Source of the DNA: Paludibacter propionicigenes WB4
GTDB lineage: Bacteria; Bacteroidota; Bacteroidia; Bacteroidales; Paludibacteraceae
Assembly (NCBI RefSeq): GCF_000183135.1
Contig: NC_014734.1
Coordinates: 3,038,001 to 3,102,000, forward strand
Length of the DNA stretch: 64,000 nt
Direction of reading: 5' to 3'
Under the pieces are notes generated by a model that was not told where the DNA came from, did no database searches, and saw only the letters and a program-made list of their open reading frames with translations. Both the position numbers and the translations under genes were made by a program. Of this stretch, positions 9,148-18,147 are shown one piece after another; the first letter of the stretch is position 1; each line of letters begins with the position of its first letter.

Positions 9148-10173
9148 ATGAAAACCACCAGAATTCAAGAATTATTGGAAAAACACATTGCGTTTGATTG
9201 TAATCAATCTGAGCAAGAGGAATTAGCTCGACTTATTGAATCAATGAGCGATGATTTGCTAGAACCGGAGCTTTTGAAACTTTTAGATCAATATGAGCCT
9301 AAAACTCATATTTCAAAAACAGAAAAGGAACGGAAGTTAAATGAAATTTTGAATTCTGATAAACCGACAATAAAATTGCAAAGGAAGTCTGTAATCTTCA
9401 ATCGAAGAGTAGTTGCTGTGGCAGCTTCTGTATTTATTTTATTTTCAGTAGGGTTGATATCTACTCTTTTATTGAATAATCGTAGTAGTGAACTGGCCAT
9501 GGTGGTTGTTAAAGCCCCAACGGTTTCACCGGATCGAGCTACTTCGTATATCCGCCATCTTACGTTGCCCGATGGAACCAGTGTTATTTTGAAATCGGGA
9601 AGTACACTTCACTATCCGGAAGAATTTAGAGGCAGAACGCGTGAAGTGAGATTGAGTGGAGAAGCTTACTTTGATGTGAAGCACATGAATTCGAAACCAT
9701 TCATTATCCACACCGGGAATGTAAAAACAACTGTACTTGGAACTGCTTTTGATATCAAGGCTTGGCCGGGACAAAAAAATGTAATTGTTTCCGTAACCCG
9801 TGGAAAGGTTCGGGTGGAGGATGATAAGAAAGTGTTGGCAGTATTGACGGTTAATCAATCGGTTAACTACGATCTTCGGAATACCGATGCTAAGCAACAA
9901 AAAGTAAATGCCGAGGAAGTTGTAAATAATTGGACAAAACAGGATCTGGTATTTAATAGAACATCTTTTGAAGACATTGCCAAGGTACTTAGTAAACGTT
10001 ATGGAAAAAGTATATCAATAGCAAATATTAAATTGGCAAATGAGAAGATAACTTCATCATTTAGTGGTACAGAATCTTTGGTGAGTATACTCGATATTTT
10101 GTGTGCTGTTAATTTGAATACGCAGTTTGAAATTAAAGACGATATAGTAATAATTAAATATGTAAAAAATTAA
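9148..10173 (+). CDS. FecR-family anti-sigma factor
   Basis: The N-terminal ~85 residues are the cytoplasmic sigma-binding part, one transmembrane helix lies at about residues 88-109 (VVAVAASVFILFSVGLISTL), and the periplasmic part holds a FecR beta domain (about 127-225; LPDGTSVILKSGSTLHYP, GEAYFDV) and a C-terminal STN-like DUF4974 domain (FNRTSFEDIAKVLSKRYG). It holds the ECF sigma factor encoded upstream and senses the STN domain of the SusC protein encoded downstream. Length and order are typical for Bacteroidota. Confidence 0.92.
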   Translation: MKTTRIQELLEKHIAFDCNQSEQEELARLIESMSDDLLEPELLKLLDQYEPKTHISKTEKERKLNEILNSDKPTIKLQRKSVIFNRRVVAVAASVFILFSVGLISTLLLNNRSSELAMVVVKAPTVSPDRATSYIRHLTLPDGTSVILKSGSTLHYPEEFRGRTREVRLSGEAYFDVKHMNSKPFIIHTGNVKTTVLGTAFDIKAWPGQKNVIVSVTRGKVRVEDDKKVLAVLTVNQSVNYDLRNTDAKQQKVNAEEVVNNWTKQDLVFNRTSFEDIAKVLSKRYGKSISIANIKLANEKITSSFSGTESLVSILDILCAVNLNTQFEIKDDIVIIKYVKN

Positions 10174-10223
10174 AATTAAAAAATGATGAAAAACAATACT
10201 TCTTAGTTTGAAAGTGATAAAAA

Positions 10224-10255
10224 AAATCCCTCCGCCTGCAAGCTTTGAGGGATTT
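10224..10255 (+). other. Strong hairpin between fecR and susC
   Basis: AAATCCCTC and GAGGGATTT form a perfect 9-bp stem with a 14-base loop. No T-run follows on the plus strand, so it may act as a weak terminator, an mRNA stabiliser or a processing site that sets the fecR:susC ratio. Confidence 0.55.
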
Positions 10256-10304
10256 CAAATCATAACAATCAAATATCAATTATTATAAATTTAGTTGCAA
10301 AGAT

Positions 10305-13300
10305 ATGAAAAAAACAATTATAAATGCATTATCTCATTTATTGTATATTTTCCATTTCCATTTCTCTGGAAAGATGAGAGTCTATCTGATATTGAGTTTT
10401 ATGTTAGCTGGTCAATTATTCTCTACTGTCTTATGCGCTCAGACTGCTGAAAGCAAGATAACTTTTGGGATGCAAAATAAGACCTTAGAATATGGACTGA
10501 ATGAATTAGGAAAATTATCTGATTTCCGGATAACTTTTACATTGTCTCAAGTTTCTAAATATAACAATATAACTATTAATAAGGGAACCAGAACAATAAG
10601 AGAGACTCTAAGTTTGTTGTTGTCAAATACAGATTTGACATTTACGATAAAAAATGAAAATATTATAATCATCGAGCGGTCTGTTTCCAAACCAAAAACT
10701 GCAGAGAATGCCTCGCTAAGACAGATTTCAGGAATTGTAACCGATGTAGATAAGCAACCCTTGCCTGGGGTGAGCATTCGTGTGAAAGGAAATAATAGAG
10801 GAGTAATTACAGATGAAAACGGAAAATACTCTATTGAAGTTGAAAAAGGGGATGTGCTTGTGTTTTCTTATATAGGCTTTGATGCAAGAGAGGTAGAGGC
10901 CAAAAGTAGTTTAGTTAATGTGTCATTATCTCCAAATAGCGTAAATCTTTCCGAAGCCTTAGTGGTTTCTACAGGATATCAAACAGTAACGAAAGAAAGA
11001 GCGACCGGAGCATATGCGAAGGTAAATAAAAATCAGCTTGGTCAAAGACGTCTAAGTGATCTCAGTTCAATATTGGATGGGCAAATAGCAGGCTATAGTG
11101 ATGGGCGCATCAGAGGAACAAGTTCGATGTTAGGTATGGCTAATCCACTATTTGTAATAGACGGGTTTCCGGTAGAAAACACCCGTTATGATGTTAATGG
11201 ATCCATTATTGAAAATTTACCAGGATTAAACCTTGAGGATATTGAAAGTATAACAGTGCTTAAGGATGCTGCTGCAACTTCTATTTACGGAGCCAGAGCC
11301 TCAAACGGTGTGATTGTAGTAACAACAACAAAATCGAAGAAAGACAAAACAGAAGTCTCCTTCTCGGCCGACCTAACTACCTCCCCGAATTCATATTACA
11401 TAAAAAATATGACTGATGCTAATGATATTGTTAACCTTGAAAAAGGTTGGGCGGCAGGAAATCCTAATTTACAAACAAATGCAGGTAGCTCGGGCTTTGT
11501 CACGGATCCTACTGTAAATTCTTATGCTTCCTCGTTGAGAAAGAATGCTGTATATACCAGTCAGGGTATGCAGTCGTTACTTGATTTTTATTCAGGTAAA
11601 ATATCCCAAAGTGACTTAAATACGAAGCTCAGTTCGCTGGCAGGGAAGGGATATAACTATTATACAGATTACGAAAAGTATGCCAGACGAAGCCCGGTAT
11701 ATCAACAATATAATTTGAATATAGGGAAAGCAACCGGAAGAAATTCTTTCAATGCTTCGGTAACCTATAAAAATAACAAATTTGCGAACCTTTATTCAAA
11801 GGATGAATCCTATGGTGTTAATCTTCGTAATTCAACTGAGATTACAAATTGGCTAACACTTGATTTAGGTAGTTATACTTCTTATAAAAATTCAACGTCG
11901 CAAACTTATAGTGCTCTTGCCCCCGGTTACAGTTATCAGGCCTATGATGGGTTGGTTGATGGGTCGGGAAATGCACTCACATCTACTGCTGCTTCTCGAT
12001 TAAGCTCTTATACATTGGATAATATCAATAAATATAGTTTATATAGTATGGATATTACCGCTTTGAATGAATTGGGAATGAATCTAAGAAAGAAAAATGA
12101 GTTCTCAAATCGCACCTATGCAAAACTTAATGTAAAGATTGCGGACTGGTTGAAATATAATACAATGTTTCAGTATGAATATGGAGTAGACCGAATTAAT
12201 CAATTGAAAGACAAAAATTCGTATGCTGTGCGTAGTATGGTCAATGGAATGGCTACTGTTTCAGCATCGAATACTGCAGTTTATAACTTGCCTTATGGTA
12301 ATATACAGTATGGTGAAACTCAAAAATCTACCGGGTATAATTTCCGTCAACAATTGGATTTAAATAAGACTTTTTCATATAAGCATGATGTTACTTTCTT
12401 GCTTGGATCTGAGATTCGTGAATCTAAACTGGAGTATGGTAATAATACCTACTATAATTATGATTCGGAAATGCTAAGCTATACTCCGGTAGATCAAAAA
12501 ACATTGATGAATACGTATGGTACGATAATAGGAGGTACTTCCCTTTCCGCAGCCAGTTTTGCAGCTCAAAAGGAGCTGGTCAATCGTTTTGTTTCTGTAT
12601 ATTCTAATTTCGGATACTCGTACGATAACAAGTATTTGCTTACCGGAAGTTTGCGCTGGGATCGTTCGAACCTGTGGGGAACTGACTCAAAATACCAAAA
12701 CAAACCTTCGTGGTCGATTGGTGGGGGCTGGAACATTCGCAAAGAGTCATTTTTTGATGTTGCATGGGTGGACTTGCTAAAACTACGAATGTCGTATGGA
12801 GTTGGTGGAAACATCGCGAAAAATTCGGCTCCGTACATGACTGCATATTATTCACAGAACAGCAATGTCGGTGGTGTGCAGGGTACTATTAATTCCAGAC
12901 CAAATCCGGCTTTGTCCTGGGAAAAAACAACAACCACTAATATAGGAATCGACTTTTCAGTTCTAAATAGCAGGCTTACTGGTTATTTGGACGTATATAA
13001 TAAGAAAGGAACTAACTTATTGTCAAACACCATGGGTGTTCCCACGGAAGGTTGGGGTTATTCTACCTATGCTATTAACAATGGAGAGATGACGAATAAA
13101 GGTATCGAAATTACTTTGAATGCCGTAGTTCTCAAAACGAAAAATTTTGAATGGAATGCATCATTTCTTTATGGGTACAATAAAAATGAGGTCACTTATG
13201 TAAACGTAAAGGCTCCTGTATATGTTCTCCAGCTTGATTATCCTTCAGCTTATCCGAGGATTGGGAATTCGTACAATACAATTTACGGTTACAAATGGGC

Positions 13301-13916
13301 AGGTTTAAGTAGTACTGGTTTGCCTCAGGTTTATGATAAAAATGGAAAAGCAGTTTCGTATAATCCAGCCGATGTTGATGCAATTGTTAGTTGTGGGTCC
13401 ACAGTTCCTGCTCATACAGGTTCTTTTGGCACCTCATTCAATTATAAAAATGTTGTACTGTCATGTTTGTTTGTTTATCGACTTGGTTATAAGGTTAGAA
13501 ATACAAATCTGGCCTATTTGCCTGTGGCTTATTCGTCGGCAACTTATAACTATATTCCCAATATTACTACTGTAAATAAACAAATAAACAATAGTTGGAA
13601 ACAGCCGGGTGATGAAACAAAGACCAATATTCCTCGGATTATGTATGGTTCTGAATCGGATTTTACTTCTGATTTGTATGATATTTATAATTATGCCGAC
13701 ATTAACGTGGTTGATGCATCTAATATTAGGTTAAGTAATGTTTCGTTGTCGTATCAACTCCCAACATCCTTAGTAAGAAAGGTTTCATTGAATAGTGTCC
13801 GATTTAACTTTAATGTTGAGAATCTCTATACTTTTGCTGCGAACAGTGATGCAAAATTCATGTTGGGTGGTTATAACGCTCCCAATTTCGTTCTAGGCAT
13901 GAACGTTAGTTTCTAA
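10305..13916 (+). CDS. SusC/RagA-family TonB-dependent receptor with STN signalling domain
   Basis: A 1203-residue outer-membrane transporter. The hydrophobic signal segment lies unusually far in (about residues 24-45, ending LCAQ), so Met24 could be the real start. It is followed by an STN domain (about 55-125), a carboxypeptidase-regulatory-like domain (about 141-213; ISGIVTDVDKQPLPGVSI), a plug domain with the SusC signature around VLKDAAATSIYGARASNG, and a 22-strand-type barrel ending in an aromatic strand (GMNVSF). The STN domain means that it signals to FecR. It forms the transport pair with the SusD protein at 13936. The substrate is unknown; the protease and TlpA context suggests peptides. 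Confidence 0.95.
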   Translation: MKKTIINALSHLLYIFHFHFSGKMRVYLILSFMLAGQLFSTVLCAQTAESKITFGMQNKTLEYGLNELGKLSDFRITFTLSQVSKYNNITINKGTRTIRETLSLLLSNTDLTFTIKNENIIIIERSVSKPKTAENASLRQISGIVTDVDKQPLPGVSIRVKGNNRGVITDENGKYSIEVEKGDVLVFSYIGFDAREVEAKSSLVNVSLSPNSVNLSEALVVSTGYQTVTKERATGAYAKVNKNQLGQRRLSDLSSILDGQIAGYSDGRIRGTSSMLGMANPLFVIDGFPVENTRYDVNGSIIENLPGLNLEDIESITVLKDAAATSIYGARASNGVIVVTTTKSKKDKTEVSFSADLTTSPNSYYIKNMTDANDIVNLEKGWAAGNPNLQTNAGSSGFVTDPTVNSYASSLRKNAVYTSQGMQSLLDFYSGKISQSDLNTKLSSLAGKGYNYYTDYEKYARRSPVYQQYNLNIGKATGRNSFNASVTYKNNKFANLYSKDESYGVNLRNSTEITNWLTLDLGSYTSYKNSTSQTYSALAPGYSYQAYDGLVDGSGNALTSTAASRLSSYTLDNINKYSLYSMDITALNELGMNLRKKNEFSNRTYAKLNVKIADWLKYNTMFQYEYGVDRINQLKDKNSYAVRSMVNGMATVSASNTAVYNLPYGNIQYGETQKSTGYNFRQQLDLNKTFSYKHDVTFLLGSEIRESKLEYGNNTYYNYDSEMLSYTPVDQKTLMNTYGTIIGGTSLSAASFAAQKELVNRFVSVYSNFGYSYDNKYLLTGSLRWDRSNLWGTDSKYQNKPSWSIGGGWNIRKESFFDVAWVDLLKLRMSYGVGGNIAKNSAPYMTAYYSQNSNVGGVQGTINSRPNPALSWEKTTTTNIGIDFSVLNSRLTGYLDVYNKKGTNLLSNTMGVPTEGWGYSTYAINNGEMTNKGIEITLNAVVLKTKNFEWNASFLYGYNKNEVTYVNVKAPVYVLQLDYPSAYPRIGNSYNTIYGYKWAGLSSTGLPQVYDKNGKAVSYNPADVDAIVSCGSTVPAHTGSFGTSFNYKNVVLSCLFVYRLGYKVRNTNLAYLPVAYSSATYNYIPNITTVNKQINNSWKQPGDETKTNIPRIMYGSESDFTSDLYDIYNYADINVVDASNIRLSNVSLSYQLPTSLVRKVSLNSVRFNFNVENLYTFAANSDAKFMLGGYNAPNFVLGMNVSF

Positions 13917-13935
13917 TTTATAAATCCCGAACAAA

Positions 13936-15348
13936 ATGAAAAATAAAATATTGACCATTAGCTACGTGCTGGTATTCTTTACTAGTATTATTTTTTCGTC
14001 CTGTAATGATTATCTTGGGGTACTGCCTAAAGGAGCAAAAATTCCGACCAAGTTGGCCGATTACGAAGCTTTTATACGCGATGAATATAGCAACCAGAGA
14101 GTTGATGTGACTCAGACAAGCATATTGCTAAATGATAGGAACCTGACCAGTTCCGACCTGTCATATTATCCTCTTTGGAAAGCAAATTACATGTGGGACG
14201 AATCCGCCAATCGGGTTACTTTGAATAACAGTGATGAAGGTTGCTATTATATTAGTTATGCTGCTATTTCTACCTGTAATCTTATTATTGAGAATGCTCC
14301 GACTGCTACCCAGTGCACCGAAACTGAGCGTAACACATTAATAGCTCAGGCTAAAGTTTTGCGTGCTATGAGTTATTTCAATCTGGTAAATTATTATGCA
14401 AATGTGTATGACGAATCATCAGCTTCGACAAAGCTTTCTGTTCCACTTATTTCGAGCGCTGTTATTAACGCACCCTATAAACAAGTTACTATACAGGAAA
14501 TTTATGATGATATGCTGAAGAGTGTGGAAGATGCTTTGGTGAATTTACCCGATGTATCGGCCACAGTACTTCATCCGAATAAAGCAACTGCTTATGCTTT
14601 TCTGGCTCGTTGTTATTTGCAGATGGGGAAATATAGCAATGCTCTGGCAAATGCCGAACTGGCACTTCAAGTGAAATCAACACTTTTTGATTGGACTGCA
14701 TATTATGCCAGCAACAAGGCGCAAATTGAAAATCCGAATTCGTATGTGAAAACAGTTTCTCCCATGGGATTTAATTCTGTAGAAAATTATAATTTCCGGC
14801 ATGGGGAAAGAAGTTATGCTACCTCCGAAAGAAATATACCAGTTGCGCGAGCTGCTTCTTTTGAGCCCGGAGATGCCCGTTTTGCTTCCAGATGGAAGCT
14901 CAGAACTGTTGGCTCCGATACGTATTATACCAGCACGTTAACTGGGTTTTTTAATTACGGAGGATTAACAACCACCGAAGTCTACCTGATCAAGGCTGAA
15001 TGTTTAGCCCGGACCGGGAAAGTTCAGGAAGCTATGGATGCGCTTAACGCTGTTCGGATAAAACGAATTCTGCCTGCTGTTTATCAACCATTGGTGACTA
15101 CAGATGCCGTTACAGCTTTAAAATATATCATTAAAACTAAAGCAAACGAATTGATTATGACAGTTATGCCTTTTGCCGACACCCGAAGGTGGAACAAAGA
15201 AGCAAATCTGGCTAGAACTTTTACCAAAGTAGTGGGTGGAACGACCTACTCGCTGTCGCCAACTTCACATTTGTGGACAATGCCTTTCCCCAAAGGAGCA
15301 ACTGATAATAATGGTAATGGTTCTATAACACAAAACGTAGACAAATAG
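13936..15348 (+). CDS. SusD/RagB-family surface lipoprotein
   Basis: A lipoprotein signal (Cys23 in FSSCND) followed by the helical TPR-rich SusD fold: CNLIIENA, AQAKVLRAMSYFNLVNYYA and ATAYAFLARCYLQMGKYSNAL are the characteristic segments. SusD lipoproteins form the lid that captures the substrate for the SusC transporter. The gene starts 19 bp after susC ends and is followed by a TlpA gene, so susC-susD-tlpA appears to be one transcription unit. At 470 residues it is of usual length for the family. Confidence 0.94.
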   Translation: MKNKILTISYVLVFFTSIIFSSCNDYLGVLPKGAKIPTKLADYEAFIRDEYSNQRVDVTQTSILLNDRNLTSSDLSYYPLWKANYMWDESANRVTLNNSDEGCYYISYAAISTCNLIIENAPTATQCTETERNTLIAQAKVLRAMSYFNLVNYYANVYDESSASTKLSVPLISSAVINAPYKQVTIQEIYDDMLKSVEDALVNLPDVSATVLHPNKATAYAFLARCYLQMGKYSNALANAELALQVKSTLFDWTAYYASNKAQIENPNSYVKTVSPMGFNSVENYNFRHGERSYATSERNIPVARAASFEPGDARFASRWKLRTVGSDTYYTSTLTGFFNYGGLTTTEVYLIKAECLARTGKVQEAMDALNAVRIKRILPAVYQPLVTTDAVTALKYIIKTKANELIMTVMPFADTRRWNKEANLARTFTKVVGGTTYSLSPTSHLWTMPFPKGATDNNGNGSITQNVDK

Positions 15349-15418
15349 ACGGAAAAGATTGATAACATCATAATTAATCGATTAAAATAAACAAATAGTT
15401 GTAATACACTAATAGAAA

Positions 15419-16576
15419 ATGAAAAAAATATATTTGGCTTTGGTATTGTGTGGCATGGTTTCAATAACGCTAAATGCCGTTAATAACCGAAAAAAGACAG
15501 TCTCGTCTAATCCGGTTCCGAATTTTCTGATTTCGGGTGAAGTAAAAGGAATTAATCAGGGAGTTGTTTATCTTGGATATCGTGAAAATGCAAAAGACAA
15601 AAAGGATTCGGCTATTATTGCAGGCGGTAAATTTAGTTTTAAAGGAAAGGTGATTGAACCTGTGTACGCGTTTTTATCAACAAAAGACAGGAAAGTTTTT
15701 GTTGGCTTCTTTCTTGAAAATAATAAAGTAACCATATCTGTTGACTCTTTAGGAAAGTCGACCGTAAAAGGATCTCCTATCTCCGATATATATATCGGGT
15801 GGGCTAAAATGTGGAGTGTAGTGACACAAAAAGCAGGGGATATTTATAAACGAATGAATGAGGAATATAAGAAAGAAGGACTAGACCCGAATAGCCGTAC
15901 TGCAAAACTAAGTGACTCTGCACGCAAAGCTTTTGATGATGAGTTTAAGGTTTTGAATGTAGAAACGGATAGTACCGTTTTTCCAGTAGTTAGGAAATAT
16001 CCGAACTCTGTTGCTTCTGCTTTTATTATTGTTGATAGATATGTATCCTGGCATGATGTTTCTAATGCTCAGAAAATGTTTAATTATCTTACTCCCGAGG
16101 CTAGAAAGTCCGTTTATGGTATTCAGATAAAAGAGTTTTTGGATACTGAAGCTAAAGTTTCAATAGGAAAAGTTGCTCCCAATTTTACTATGAATGATAC
16201 TACAGGTCACCCCGTTAAACTGTCTGATTTTAAAGGCAAATATGTATTGCTCGATTTTTGGGCTTCTTGGTGCGGACCTTGCCGGAAAGAAAATCCGAAT
16301 GTGGTGAATGCTTATAAAAAGTTTCATGATAAGGGTTTTGAAATAGTTCAGGTGTCGTTGGATACAAAGAAGCCTGCATGGATAGCAGCAATACAAAAAG
16401 ATGGTTTAAACTGGAATCATCTTTCGGACTTGAAGGGCTGGCAAAATGAAGCCGTACTTATGTATGGTGTAAAAGCGGTTCCAACCAATTTTTTGATTGA
16501 TAAAGATGGAAAAATAATAGCTCGTGATTTGAGAGAAGAAAAACTTCAGGAAACCCTTAGTGAAATATTTAAATAG
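15419..16576 (+). CDS. TlpA-family thiol-disulfide oxidoreductase with DUF4369-like N-terminus
   Basis: A signal peptide (about residues 1-20) is followed by a DUF4369-like beta domain (about 36-125), a helical linker and a thioredoxin domain with WCGPC (Cys285, Cys288) and AVPT cis-proline loop. It shares the overall design and the C-terminal motif SDLKGWxNEA with the proteins at 5178 and 7545. It closes the ECF-FecR-SusC-SusD unit, mirroring the TlpA end of the cluster at the left edge, so the region may hold two related uptake loci. Its role is probably redox handling of thiol-containing substrates or locus proteins in the periplasm. Confidence 0.88.
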   Translation: MKKIYLALVLCGMVSITLNAVNNRKKTVSSNPVPNFLISGEVKGINQGVVYLGYRENAKDKKDSAIIAGGKFSFKGKVIEPVYAFLSTKDRKVFVGFFLENNKVTISVDSLGKSTVKGSPISDIYIGWAKMWSVVTQKAGDIYKRMNEEYKKEGLDPNSRTAKLSDSARKAFDDEFKVLNVETDSTVFPVVRKYPNSVASAFIIVDRYVSWHDVSNAQKMFNYLTPEARKSVYGIQIKEFLDTEAKVSIGKVAPNFTMNDTTGHPVKLSDFKGKYVLLDFWASWCGPCRKENPNVVNAYKKFHDKGFEIVQVSLDTKKPAWIAAIQKDGLNWNHLSDLKGWQNEAVLMYGVKAVPTNFLIDKDGKIIARDLREEKLQETLSEIFK

Positions 16577-16602
16577 TTCTTTAATCTTCCTTGTACTCAA
16601 AG

Positions 16603-16640
16603 CTCCCCGCTTGAGATTCATAACTCAGCGGGGAGTTTTT
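16603..16640 (+). terminator. Rho-independent terminator after susC-susD-tlpA
   Basis: CTCCCCGC pairs with GCGGGGAG, extended inward by TTGAG/CTCA, and is followed by TTTTTCTTTTT. Confidence 0.88.
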
Positions 16641-16797
16641 CTTTTTCGTGTTTTAAATTCTTTGTTTTTCGATAAAAAAGGTTCCTCTTTCTTGTTCTTT
16701 CAGCTTATATACTTCCAAATTTATAGATCAACAAAAAGCTGATATCTTTAATGATTTATTATATATCTAAAATGCAAAGCACCTTTGAATTATGTAG

Positions 16798-16805
16798 TAT
16801 CTTTG
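16798..16805 (+). promoter_or_regulatory. -7 promoter element for cysteine desulfidase gene
   Basis: TATCTTTG fits the Bacteroidota TAnnTTTG box, 23 bp before the start codon. No GGTAT half-site stands 27 bp upstream, so this promoter lacks the operator seen at 28923. Confidence 0.55.
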
Positions 16806-16828
16806 CATAAAGATTCAAAAACTAAAAA

Positions 16829-18121
16829 ATGCTCACAATAGAAGAACGCTCGGACATAATAGCCCTGATAAAACAGGAGGTTATTCCGGCCATAGGCTGC
16901 ACCGAACCGGTAGCAGTTGCTCTGGCAGTAGCCAAAGCCAAAGAAGTATTGGGTGCAATTCCCGATAAAATTGAAGTTTTGCTTAGTTCCAATATGCTCA
17001 AAAACGCCATGGGTGTTGGTATTCCCGGCACCGGTATGGTAGGGTTGCCTATCGCCATTGCGTTGGGTGCGCTTATCGGGAAGTCCGAATACGGTCTCGA
17101 AGTGCTCAAAGACCTGACGCCCGAAGCTTTGGAACAGGGTAAAAAAATGATTGACGATAAGGTGATGACTGTTTATTTAAAACAGGGAATTGCCGAAAAA
17201 CTGTATATCGAAGTACAGGTCAAAAGCGGAAACGATCAGGTGCAGGTAATCATTAGCCATGATCACACGCGCTTTTCCCACATCGAGAAAAACGGAGAAA
17301 TACTCCTGCATTTGGATGATGAAACTGACGGAAGCACATTACGCGAAAAAAGTGTAAATTTGTCGTTTAATAAAGTGTGCGATTTTGCTATCGAGAGTCC
17401 GGTGGAGGAACTGCGGTTTATACTAAAGTCATCCGTGATGAACAAAGCGGCCTCTAAAGAATCGATGAAAGGTCAGTATGGGCACAGTGTAGCGCAGACC
17501 GTGCGTAATGGCAGTCAGCAAAACGTGATGGGAAATACCATTTTCACCCGTATGTTGTCGGTTACGGCTGCGGCTTGCGATGCTCGTATGGCCGGAGCCA
17601 TGTTTCCGGTGATGAGTAATTCCGGTAGTGGAAATCAGGGAATAGCTGCCACTTTGCCGGTGTCTGTGTTTGCCGAGGAAACGGGTAAATCGGAGGAAGA
17701 ATTGATTCACGCCCTGGCGCTAAGTCATTTGATGACTATTTATATCAAGCAAAGTCTGGGGCGGTTGTCCGGTTTGTGTGGTGCCATTGTTGCGGCTACC
17801 GGATCGGCTTGCGGCATCACTTACCTGATGGGAGGTACCCGTGAGCAAATTGCCTATTCGATTAAGAACATGATTGGTAACATTACCGGAATGATTTGCG
17901 ACGGAGCAAAACCCAGTTGTGCACTCAAAGTGTCCAACGGTGTTTCCACAGCTACATTGTCGGCATTGATGGCGATGGATAACAAAGTAGTAACTTCTAT
18001 CGAAGGCATCACAGACGAAGATGTGGATAAAACCATTCTTAATCTTACTAAAATAGGGTCGGAGGGGATGAACGAAACCGACCGTATGGTGTTAGAGATC
18101 ATGACCACTAAAGGAGAATAA
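16829..18121 (+). CDS. cyuA: L-cysteine desulfidase family protein (UPF0597, CyuA-like)
   Basis: A 430-residue cytoplasmic protein with the family hallmark EVIPAIGCTEPVAVA (Cys24), a glycine-rich core (GVGIPGTGMVGLPIA) and C-terminal cysteines in GLCGAIVAATGSACG and MICDGAKPSCALK. In characterised relatives three of these cysteines bind a [4Fe-4S] cluster that removes sulfide from L-cysteine to give pyruvate and ammonia. It starts its own unit and dsbD follows after 26 bp. The pairing of cysteine breakdown with thiol export (DsbD) and the nearby sulfur genes is consistent, but an L-serine dehydratase-like activity is also possible. Confidence 0.85.
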   Translation: MLTIEERSDIIALIKQEVIPAIGCTEPVAVALAVAKAKEVLGAIPDKIEVLLSSNMLKNAMGVGIPGTGMVGLPIAIALGALIGKSEYGLEVLKDLTPEALEQGKKMIDDKVMTVYLKQGIAEKLYIEVQVKSGNDQVQVIISHDHTRFSHIEKNGEILLHLDDETDGSTLREKSVNLSFNKVCDFAIESPVEELRFILKSSVMNKAASKESMKGQYGHSVAQTVRNGSQQNVMGNTIFTRMLSVTAAACDARMAGAMFPVMSNSGSGNQGIAATLPVSVFAEETGKSEEELIHALALSHLMTIYIKQSLGRLSGLCGAIVAATGSACGITYLMGGTREQIAYSIKNMIGNITGMICDGAKPSCALKVSNGVSTATLSALMAMDNKVVTSIEGITDEDVDKTILNLTKIGSEGMNETDRMVLEIMTTKGE

Positions 18122-18147
18122 AAAAACAAAAATATCAGATATTCATT

